A stretch of 64,000 bases of DNA. Origin: Calditrichia bacterium. Its GTDB lineage: Bacteria; Calditrichota; Calditrichia; RBG-13-44-9; J075. This document shows positions 51,471 through 58,536 of this stretch, in pieces. The position numbers and the translations under genes were made by a program. The stretch's first letter is position 1; the number at the start of each line of letters is the position of its first letter. Under the pieces are notes generated by a model. It saw nothing but the letters and a program-made list of their open reading frames with translations, was not told the origin of the DNA and did no database searches. The stretch is from contig JACKAP010000013.1 in assembly GCA_020635015.1 (NCBI GenBank), forward strand, positions 62,001 through 126,000, given 5' to 3'.

Positions 51471-51561
51471 ATCTTTCGGAAGCACTTCTGGTCAGGTCGC
51501 AAATACGAATCACCATAGATTATTGACATCAGTCGCTCATCCATAACCAGGAAGCAGGGGC

Positions 51562-52323
51562 ATGCTAACGGAAGAACGGCGGCAAAAATTGCAGGATATT
51601 CTTTCTCAGAAGAACCGCATCGTGGTGAAGGAAGTGGCGGCGATCCTGAATACCTCGGAAGTGACCATCCGCAAAGATCTGGAGGTGCTGGAAAAACGCG
51701 GCGTCCTGTCGCGGGTGCACGGGGGAGCAATTGTCCGTAATAACTCTGTGCAGGATTTGGCGCTCACCGAAAAGGAACATCTCCATCCGAATGAGAAGTT
51801 GCGCATCGCGCTCAAGGCGGCAGAAATGATCGAGCCGGGAGATGTGATCATCCTCGATTCCGGTTCCACCACCACTCAGATTGCCCGCCAGATAAAACTC
51901 GCCAAAGCGAACCTGAAGATCATTACCAATGCCATCAATATTGCCAACGAACTGGCCGCCAGCAAACATGAGGTGGTCCTCACCGGCGGATTCCTGCGGG
52001 AGAAATCCTTTTCTCTGGTCGGTCCCTTTGCGGAAAACACTCTGGAAAATGTACACGCCGACAAGTTTTTCCTGGGGGTTGACGGGATCCATTTCGATTT
52101 CGGGCTGATGACCCCCAATTTGATGGAAGGCCGGGTGAATCAGTTGATGATGAAGGTCTCCCGGGAAACGATCCTGGTCGCCGATTCTTCTAAATTCGGC
52201 AAACGAAGTGTGTCGGTGATTGCCCGCATCGAAAAAGTCGATAAAGTCATCACCGATAAAAATATCTCCAAAGATAATCTTGCGAAGCTGAAAAGTTTGG
52301 GTGTTGAAGTGTTGCTGGTATAG
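51562..52323 (+). CDS. DeoR-family transcriptional regulator, AgaR-like
   Basis: 253 residues. An N-terminal DeoR helix-turn-helix (RRQKLQDILSQKNRIVVKEV, LNTSEVTIRKDLEVLEKRG, SRVHGGAI) is followed by a DeoRC sensor domain with the phosphate-binding loop IILDSGSTTTQIAR and the LTGGFLREKSFSLVGP motif. Such repressors respond to phosphorylated sugars. It is the first gene of a same-strand series ending in the DMT transporter (52346 to 56865) and most likely represses it; the candidate operator is just upstream. The ribosome site GGGG is moderate. Confidence 0.93.
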   Translation: MLTEERRQKLQDILSQKNRIVVKEVAAILNTSEVTIRKDLEVLEKRGVLSRVHGGAIVRNNSVQDLALTEKEHLHPNEKLRIALKAAEMIEPGDVIILDSGSTTTQIARQIKLAKANLKIITNAINIANELAASKHEVVLTGGFLREKSFSLVGPFAENTLENVHADKFFLGVDGIHFDFGLMTPNLMEGRVNQLMMKVSRETILVADSSKFGKRSVSVIARIEKVDKVITDKNISKDNLAKLKSLGVEVLLV

Positions 52324-52345
52324 AACTCAAATAAGGAGTTGATCC

Positions 52346-53416
52346 ATGAACCCTGATTCGCAGCCAAAAAATTTTACCTATCAGGAGATCATTCGCCAGC
52401 AGAGCGGATGGGAGAAGGCCCTGGCGCAATTGGAAATGAACCGGCCGTCCATCCTTGGCGCCCTGGCGCCTTTTCGCGACCGGGTGTGGGTTTTTTGCGG
52501 ATGCGGCTCTTCCTATTATCTGGCTCAGACCGCCGGCGCTGCTTTTGAGATGATCACCGGCATTCGTACCCGGGTGGTGCCGGCTTCCGAGATCCTGATG
52601 CTGCCGGAACTGGTTTTCAATCCACGGGACTCGTACCTGCTGATCTCCCTTTCCCGCTCCGGGACCACCACTGAGACGGTCCGCGCCACCCAGAAAGCGC
52701 GCAACGAATTCAAACTCCCGGTGCTGGCGGTTTCCTGCAACCCGGCATCAACCCTCAACCGGGAGAGTGAGATCCATCTGAGTTTCCCGTTCGAGCCCGA
52801 GCGCAGTGTGGTGATGACCGGTTCTTTTACGACGATGCTGCTCAGTGTGATTTATACCGCATATCTGCTTTCTCCCCGACCGGCGGATGGGGCAGCGCTG
52901 ATGCCGGTGCCCGATGCCAGCCGGAAGGTGATGCAAGCCAGTGAAGCGATGCTCCGCGAGCTGGTCTCCGGGCCCTACCACGACTTTGTCTTCCTGGGCC
53001 AGGGGGCGCTGTTGGGGATTGCCAACGAGGCCGCCCTGAAGATGCAGGAGATGGCGATCTCGGTATCCCAGGGCTATCATTCCCTGGAATACCGTCATGG
53101 GCCGATGTCGACGGTGACCGGGGGAACCTTGCTGACCATCCTGTCCAGCAGCGCCTCCGCGCCGTACGACGCCCAACTGGTGCGGGACATGAAAAAGCTT
53201 GGGGCCCGGGTGCTGCTGTTGACGGGCGCATCCGGAAATGCGCGGCCACACGGGGTCGATGAACAGATTGAGATCCCCGGGGATTTTGGCGATATGCTGA
53301 TCCCCCTGCTTTATATGCCCCTGCTGCAAATGCTGGCGTACTACCGGGCCATCTCGCAAAAGATTGATCCGGATAATCCGAAAAACCTCTCGCAGGTGGT
53401 TGAGTTGGATATTTGA
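52346..53416 (+). CDS. SIS-domain sugar isomerase/deaminase, AgaS-like
   Basis: 356 residues with two SIS domains. The first has FCGCGSSYYLAQTAGAAFEM and SLSRSGTTTETV, the conserved Ser/Thr loops that bind the sugar phosphate; the second has FLGQGALLGIANEAALKMQE and SLEYRHGPMSTV, the pattern of the AgaS/GlmS isomerase group. The glutaminase domain of GlmS is absent. AgaS-like enzymes deaminate and isomerise galactosamine-6-phosphate to tagatose-6-phosphate. AAGGAG lies before the ATG, 22 bases after the repressor stop. Its neighbours, a PfkB kinase and a KbaZ-like protein, fit an amino-sugar pathway. Exact specificity, N-acetylgalactosamine versus other amino sugars, is not shown. Confidence 0.88.
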   Translation: MNPDSQPKNFTYQEIIRQQSGWEKALAQLEMNRPSILGALAPFRDRVWVFCGCGSSYYLAQTAGAAFEMITGIRTRVVPASEILMLPELVFNPRDSYLLISLSRSGTTTETVRATQKARNEFKLPVLAVSCNPASTLNRESEIHLSFPFEPERSVVMTGSFTTMLLSVIYTAYLLSPRPADGAALMPVPDASRKVMQASEAMLRELVSGPYHDFVFLGQGALLGIANEAALKMQEMAISVSQGYHSLEYRHGPMSTVTGGTLLTILSSSASAPYDAQLVRDMKKLGARVLLLTGASGNARPHGVDEQIEIPGDFGDMLIPLLYMPLLQMLAYYRAISQKIDPDNPKNLSQVVELDI

Positions 53417-53490
53417 GGTGATGAGAACAGGGCGTTTTTTTTAGCGTTGTTAGTTGTTGGCTTTCGGTTTCGCTTATACTGAGGACTATG

Positions 53491-53605
53491 TAATGCGGAG
53501 AACTTTTGCATGGGGCATGGTGTCTTACAGTGCGGGTGTCGGAACATGCGCTTATACATCACGGCGCCATGCGCCATGCCCCATGCAATAAAACTTTATA
53601 CAGTC
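53491..53605. repeat. CATGGGGC-family interspersed repeat, copy 4 (inverted)
   Basis: In reverse complement it reads GTTTTATTGCATGGGGCATG and ACACCCGCACTGTAAGACAC, matching the copy at 50081-50220. It interrupts the sugar operon between the SIS gene and the PfkB kinase. Confidence 0.82.
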
Positions 53606-53650
53606 ATTAGAATGCGCGTAAAAATTTAATCTACCGTCAATTTAGGGAAA

Positions 53651-54595
53651 ATGAATATGATGTCCTCTAAAGCCGGTGTCGTCGTCGTCGGAGAGTTAAA
53701 CATCGATCTGGTGCTCTGGAAAGTGCCGATGCCGGTGTACGAGCAGGAAAAGCTGGCGGAAGACATGCGTTTTACCATGGGCAGTTCCTCGGCAATCACC
53801 GCGCATAATCTCTCGATGCTTGGTACGCCGGTAGGATTTATCGGCAAGGCGGGCAGCGACATCTTCGGTGATTTTATGATCGACGGCCTGCGCCGCGGTG
53901 GGGTGGATACCGCCCCGGTGATCCGCGATCGCGCTCTGAAGACCGGGGCGACCATCATCCTGGCCAATCCTCCCCAAAAAGCCCTCTTGACCTATATGGG
54001 AGCGATGGCCGATCTGAGGTTGGAAGATATCGATTGGGACTATGTCTCCCAGGCCCGGCATCTGCATCTGGGCTGTTTTTTTCTGCAGACCGGCATTCGC
54101 AAGGATGTGGGCAAGCTGTTCGCTAAAGCCAAAGAACTGGGCCTCAGCACCTCGCTGGACACCAATTGGGACCCCGATGATGTTTGGGGAGACGACTTGC
54201 AAGAGGCCCTGGCCCATACCGACATCTTCCTGCCCAATGACGATGAGGCGAAACGGATCGCCGGCAGTGATGACCTGGAAGACGCCATCGCCACTCTGGA
54301 AAAGCGGGTGCCGGTGCTGGCGGTCAAACAGGGCGGTGGTGGCGCCACCCTCTGCGCCGGCGGCAAGCGCTATCATGATCCCGGTTTCCGGGTGACGGCG
54401 GTGGAGACCACCGGCGCCGGCGACAGCTTTAATGCCGGTTTTTTGCACCGCTACCTGAGCGGGGCGGAATGGGCGGAGTGCCTGCGCTGGGGCAATGCCT
54501 GCGGCGCCCTGGCGGTAACCGCGCTGGGGGGAACCGGCGCCTATCAGGATCGCCAGACGGTGGCCTCAAAATTAAAGGAATTGCTGGCAAAATGA
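53651..54595 (+). CDS. PfkB-family sugar kinase
   Basis: 314 residues. Ribokinase-fold landmarks are VVVGELNIDLVL, GKAGSDIFGDFMIDGLRRGG, FLPNDDEAKRIAG and the anion hole TTGAGDSFNAGFLHRYLSG. The usual N-terminal GG substrate motif is replaced by TMGSSSAITAHNLSMLG, a variant found in some ribokinase-like groups of unknown specificity. It phosphorylates a sugar or sugar phosphate with ATP. It overlaps the KbaZ-like gene by ATGA, so the two are translated together and probably act in sequence. Whether it makes tagatose-1,6-bisphosphate or acts on free sugar entering the pathway cannot be decided from sequence. Confidence 0.88.
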   Translation: MNMMSSKAGVVVVGELNIDLVLWKVPMPVYEQEKLAEDMRFTMGSSSAITAHNLSMLGTPVGFIGKAGSDIFGDFMIDGLRRGGVDTAPVIRDRALKTGATIILANPPQKALLTYMGAMADLRLEDIDWDYVSQARHLHLGCFFLQTGIRKDVGKLFAKAKELGLSTSLDTNWDPDDVWGDDLQEALAHTDIFLPNDDEAKRIAGSDDLEDAIATLEKRVPVLAVKQGGGGATLCAGGKRYHDPGFRVTAVETTGAGDSFNAGFLHRYLSGAEWAECLRWGNACGALAVTALGGTGAYQDRQTVASKLKELLAK

Positions 54596-55926
54596 ACCAT
54601 CCCCTGCAAGACATTCTCCGGGCGCATAAGGCGGGCCGCCCGCTGGGCATCTGCTCGGTCTGCTCCGCCCAGCGTTATGTGCTGGAGGCGGCGATGGCCC
54701 AGGCCCGGGAGGACCGCAGTCTGTTGCTGATCGAGGCAACTTCCAACCAGGTGGACCAGTTCGGCGGCTATACCGGCATGACCCCGGCAGATTTTGTGCG
54801 CTACGTGCGGCAATTGGCGGTGGCGCAGGATTTCCCCTGGCAGCAGATCGTGCTGGGGGGAGATCACCTCGGCCCCAACGTCTGGCAGGGGGAGCCGGCG
54901 GCAGCGGCGATGGACAAGGCACGGGCGCAAATCCGTGCCTATGTGCTTGCCGGCTTCAGCAAGATCCACCTCGACACCAGCATGCGCTGCGCTGACGATC
55001 CCGGCAAACCCCATACGCCCCTGGATCCCCGCACCGTCGCTGCCCGGGCGGCGGAATTATGCGCGGCAGCGGAAGCCGCTCGGGCCGAGATGGCCGAGCA
55101 CACGCCTGCGCCGCTGTATGTGATCGGCACGGAAGTGCCCATCCCGGGAGGCGCGCAGGAGACGCTGGAAGCGCTGCAGCCCAGCACGGTGGAGGATACC
55201 GCCGCCACCATCGAGCTGACCGGTCAGGCCTTTGCCCGGCAGGGACTCGGTGATGTCTGGGAGCGGGTGATCGCGGTGGTGGTACAGCCCGGGGTGGAGT
55301 TCGGCGACGCCAGCGTGATCGGCTACGACCGGGAGAAAGCCCGGCCGCTGTCCGAGCTGATCAAACAGTACGATCAACTGGTCTACGAAGCCCATTCTAC
55401 CGATTATCAGCGCCCGACCGCGCTCCGTCAACTGGTGGAAGATCATTTTGCCATCCTGAAGGTCGGTCCCTGGCTAACATTTGCCTTCCGCGAGGCAGTT
55501 TTTGCCCTGGCCGAGATCGAGCGGGAATGGCTGGGCGGCAGAAAGCACCTGAGCTTATCCAATATCCGGGAGACCCTGGATGCCGCCATGCGGGAACATC
55601 CCCGCTATTGGCGGCAGCACTACCGCGGCAGCGCCTCCGAAATCAAATTTGCCCGCAAATACAGCTACAGCGACCGCATCCGCTACTACTGGCCGCTGCC
55701 GGAGGTCTCCCGGGCCCTGGATCTGCTAATTACCAACCTGGCCGCCTACCCGGCGCCACTCACCCTGCTCAGTCAGTATCTCCCGCAGCAGTTGGCGGTG
55801 CTGCAGGAAGGACGGATCGCCAATAACCCGCCGGAACTGATCCGGCATAAGATCCGGGAAGTGCTGGCGGTTTATGCCGCCGCCACCCGTGCTTCGGCAG
55901 ACCGCCTGGCATCCGAAACCGTCTGA
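54592..55926 (+). CDS. Class II tagatose-bisphosphate aldolase-type KbaZ/GatZ-family protein
   Basis: About 444 residues, starting at the ATG that overlaps the kinase stop. The family is shown by GICSVCSAQRYVLEAAM, LIEATSNQVDQFGGYTGMTP, LGGDHLGPNVWQGE, KIHLDTSMRCADDP, YVIGTEVPIPGGA and YEAHSTDYQRPTALRQLVED. In E. coli GatZ/KbaZ is the non-catalytic or chaperone subunit of the aldolase whose catalytic subunit is GatY/KbaY. No GatY/KbaY-type gene is in this operon. Some stand-alone members of the family are reported to act as tagatose/fructose-6-phosphate 4-epimerases, an attractive role here. The conserved His/Asp/Glu pattern suggests an intact metal site. Confidence 0.87.
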   Translation: MNHPLQDILRAHKAGRPLGICSVCSAQRYVLEAAMAQAREDRSLLLIEATSNQVDQFGGYTGMTPADFVRYVRQLAVAQDFPWQQIVLGGDHLGPNVWQGEPAAAAMDKARAQIRAYVLAGFSKIHLDTSMRCADDPGKPHTPLDPRTVAARAAELCAAAEAARAEMAEHTPAPLYVIGTEVPIPGGAQETLEALQPSTVEDTAATIELTGQAFARQGLGDVWERVIAVVVQPGVEFGDASVIGYDREKARPLSELIKQYDQLVYEAHSTDYQRPTALRQLVEDHFAILKVGPWLTFAFREAVFALAEIEREWLGGRKHLSLSNIRETLDAAMREHPRYWRQHYRGSASEIKFARKYSYSDRIRYYWPLPEVSRALDLLITNLAAYPAPLTLLSQYLPQQLAVLQEGRIANNPPELIRHKIREVLAVYAAATRASADRLASETV

Positions 55927-55968
55927 GCCGGGCTGAAACCACCCTATCAACAAGGCAGGAGGAACACC

Positions 55969-56865
55969 GTGCGAGTAAAATTATGGCTGGTCTACGCAAT
56001 TGTCACCACCACCTTCTGGGGGGTCTGGGGCGCGCTGATCGAGATTCCGGAAAAAGCCGGCTTCCCGGCAACATTGGGGTATACGGTGTGGGCATTAACC
56101 ATGATCCCCCCGGCCCTGGTGGCGCTGAAAATTATCAACTGGAAGCTGGAACATGATCGCCGTTCAATCCTCCTGGGCCTGGTGATCGGATTCACCGGTG
56201 CCGGCGGACAGTTGATCCTGTTCGAAACCCTGCGTCTCGGCCCTGCTTATCTGGTGTTCCCGATCATCTCCCTCTCGCCGGTGGTCACCATTCTGCTCTC
56301 CTACTTCTTCTTGAAAGAGCGTGCCAGTGCCCGGGGATGGGTGGGCATTATTCTGGCCCTGATCGCCATACCGCTCTTATCCTATTCCTCCCCGGAAAGC
56401 AGCAGCACCGTCAGCGCCTGGTGGGCGCCCCTGGCGCTGCTGGTCTTCCTGGCCTGGGGCTTTCAGGCGTATGTGATGAGGTTTGCCAACCAGACCATGA
56501 AGGCGGAAAGTATCTTCTTTTATATGATGCTGACCGGCATCCTGCTGATTCCTTTTGCGATGATGATGACCGATTTCTCTCAGGAAATCAACTGGGGATT
56601 CAAAGGCCCTTATCTGACCGCGATGATCCAGATTCTCAACGCCATCGGCGCACTATGTATTGTCTACGCTTTCCGCTACGGAAAAGCGATGATCGTCAGC
56701 CCGCTCACCAATGCGGTTGCCCCGGTGATCACGGTGATCATTTCCCTCTCGATATATCGCGTCATTCCCCATCCGGTGATCCTGACCGGGATGGTGATCG
56801 CCCTGATTGCTACTTTCATTATGGCGATCGAAGATGATGAGGAAGCCCCGGAGGCAAAGCCGTAA
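55969..56865 (+). CDS. EamA/DMT-superfamily transporter
   Basis: 298 residues with about ten membrane helices in two EamA-like halves (VTTTFWGVWGALIEIPEKAG at the start, FGYGKAMIVSP-like RYGKAMIVSPLTNAVAPVI in the second half). The GTG start at 55969 is chosen because AGGAGGAACACC precedes it. It lies 42 bases after the KbaZ-like gene and is probably the last gene of the sugar operon, so it may move the sugar or an amino-sugar precursor across the inner membrane. DMT proteins also export metabolites, so direction is unknown. The C-terminus is acidic (EDDEEAPEAKP). Confidence 0.85.
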   Translation: MRVKLWLVYAIVTTTFWGVWGALIEIPEKAGFPATLGYTVWALTMIPPALVALKIINWKLEHDRRSILLGLVIGFTGAGGQLILFETLRLGPAYLVFPIISLSPVVTILLSYFFLKERASARGWVGIILALIAIPLLSYSSPESSSTVSAWWAPLALLVFLAWGFQAYVMRFANQTMKAESIFFYMMLTGILLIPFAMMMTDFSQEINWGFKGPYLTAMIQILNAIGALCIVYAFRYGKAMIVSPLTNAVAPVITVIISLSIYRVIPHPVILTGMVIALIATFIMAIEDDEEAPEAKP

Positions 56866-56900
56866 GCGGTGGGCTTGATAAATATTCAGCTTTTTTATTT

Positions 56901-56983
56901 GCCACAGAGACACGGAGGTCACAGAGTTTATTAGTTGTCAGTTGTCAGTTGTCAGTTCTCTGTGAGCTCTGTGCCTCTGTGGC
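56901..56983. repeat. CACAGAG/TGACAAC palindromic repeat, complete copy
   Basis: Left arm GCCACAGAGACACGGAGGTC, core of three GTTGTCA units, right arm CTCTGTGAGCTCTGTGCCTC TGTGGC-type. It fills the gap between the transporter and the GWxTD gene; in-frame codons ahead of the GWxTD start come from it. Confidence 0.85.
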
Positions 56984-57017
56984 AAAACAAATCACGATTA
57001 ATCAGGCGGGTTTCTTT

Positions 57018-58403
57018 ATGAGGGGCAGAAAACAGCATCGAGGTGTTCTCCGGCGCCTGTCGGCAGTGAGTTCTTTGCTGGCTGCATGGCTTTGGTGCCT
57101 GCCGGTGATGTCGCAAACCCTGCCGGTCAATCGTTTCGAGCTGCCGGTGCAGAGCGAGGGGGGGCTGCGTTTTTATCTTGACGTATGCCAGTTCGCCGGC
57201 GAGGAAGGAAAGACCGCCCTGGAACTGACCTATTCCCTGGATCTTCGGCAGCTTCTGAGCGCTGAGGCGGCGCCGGATTCGATCCGTTTCGACCTCACCT
57301 TGCAATTTTTCGATACCCGGTCCCGGCTGCTGAATGAATTGCAGGAGCGCAAAGCGCTGAAATATGAAGCTGCCGGGGATGACAATCTTTCCTTTATCGA
57401 TTTGAAGCGCTTCCAGATCGCCGCCGACACTCTGCAGATCCGGCTGCAGATCCGCAGTATTGCACCTGTCCGGGAAGGGGAAGTACGCACCGTAATCATG
57501 ATGCGCGAATTTGCCGGAGATGTATCGCTCAGTGACCTGCTGTTCCTCTCGCATATCCGGCGGGCGGAAGCGCACACCGGCAGCCTGGTGCGTCATGGGC
57601 TGGTGATGGTGCCAAAACCTTCCCGCCTGTTCCCGGTGTCCGGTGAGGTGCCTGTGTATGTCGAGATTAACCGTCTTTCCTACGATCCCGGCGTGCCCTC
57701 AGTATATGCCCTGCATTGGAACGTCAGCGACCTCGCCGGGCGGGAACAGTGGCGAAAGGATTATCCCACCCTGCCGGTGAACAGCGCCAATACCTCCCGG
57801 GTGGAAAAAGTGCCGTTGCAGGACCTGAGCACCGGCGTCTATGCCCTGAATTTGCAAGTGGAAGATCTGAAAAGCCAGACTCAGCATACCATCCGGCGCT
57901 ATTTCCGGTTGTATGGCGATGAGAATGACGGGATGATCCTGCCGATGAGCGGGAAAGATATTGACAAATATTACGACCAGATCAAATACATCGCCAGCGA
58001 AACCGAAAAGCAGTTGTTCAAAACGCTGAATCCGCAGGGCAAACAGGACTTTCTCCTGCAGTTCTGGAAATCCCGCGATCCCGATCCGGCAACGCCCGAA
58101 AATGAATTCATGGAAGCTTATTTTGCCCGTATCCACTATTGCGAAACGAATTTTAAAAATGGCATCAACTCTGACCGGGGGCGGATCTATCTCCTTTATG
58201 GCCCCCCGATGGACATCCGGCGCTACGCGTCTTCCGGCGGCTATGACAAACCAGTAGAGATCTGGACGTATCCGATCGAGGGTACCAGCGAATTTGTGTT
58301 TGTCGACCGCCTGGGAGGTGATCAATATGTGCTGGTGCACTCTACCCATCCGGATGAATTCAGCGATCCGGATTGGGAGAAAACACTGCGGCGAAGTGAA
58401 TAA
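57018..58403 (+). CDS. GWxTD domain-containing exported protein
   Basis: About 461 residues from the ATG at 57018. A signal peptide (VSSLLAAWLWCLPVMSQ) is followed by a beta-rich region and then the C-terminal GWxTD domain: FLLQFWKSRDPDPATPENEF, YFARIHYCETNF and GINSDRGRIYLLYGPPMDI, where the name-giving GWxTD is changed to GINSD. YETPVEIWTYP-like DKPVEIWTYPIEG and EFVFVDRLGGDQYVLVHST complete the domain. The family is widespread in Acidobacteria, Calditrichota and related phyla; its role is unknown. Adjacent genes encode a TonB receptor and T9SS cargo, so a periplasmic or envelope role is likely. The start is set to avoid repeat-derived codons upstream. Confidence 0.85.
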   Translation: MRGRKQHRGVLRRLSAVSSLLAAWLWCLPVMSQTLPVNRFELPVQSEGGLRFYLDVCQFAGEEGKTALELTYSLDLRQLLSAEAAPDSIRFDLTLQFFDTRSRLLNELQERKALKYEAAGDDNLSFIDLKRFQIAADTLQIRLQIRSIAPVREGEVRTVIMMREFAGDVSLSDLLFLSHIRRAEAHTGSLVRHGLVMVPKPSRLFPVSGEVPVYVEINRLSYDPGVPSVYALHWNVSDLAGREQWRKDYPTLPVNSANTSRVEKVPLQDLSTGVYALNLQVEDLKSQTQHTIRRYFRLYGDENDGMILPMSGKDIDKYYDQIKYIASETEKQLFKTLNPQGKQDFLLQFWKSRDPDPATPENEFMEAYFARIHYCETNFKNGINSDRGRIYLLYGPPMDIRRYASSGGYDKPVEIWTYPIEGTSEFVFVDRLGGDQYVLVHSTHPDEFSDPDWEKTLRRSE

Positions 58404-58536
58404 ATCGATTTTTAAATGGGAAACATTTGTTTGATCACAACCAGGGGGCGCGTATCGAAGAGATTGGATTCAAAATGATGTTTATCGCAAATTTGTCAAT
58501 TTTTCACCCATTAACCCACAGCAAATAGGAGGCATT

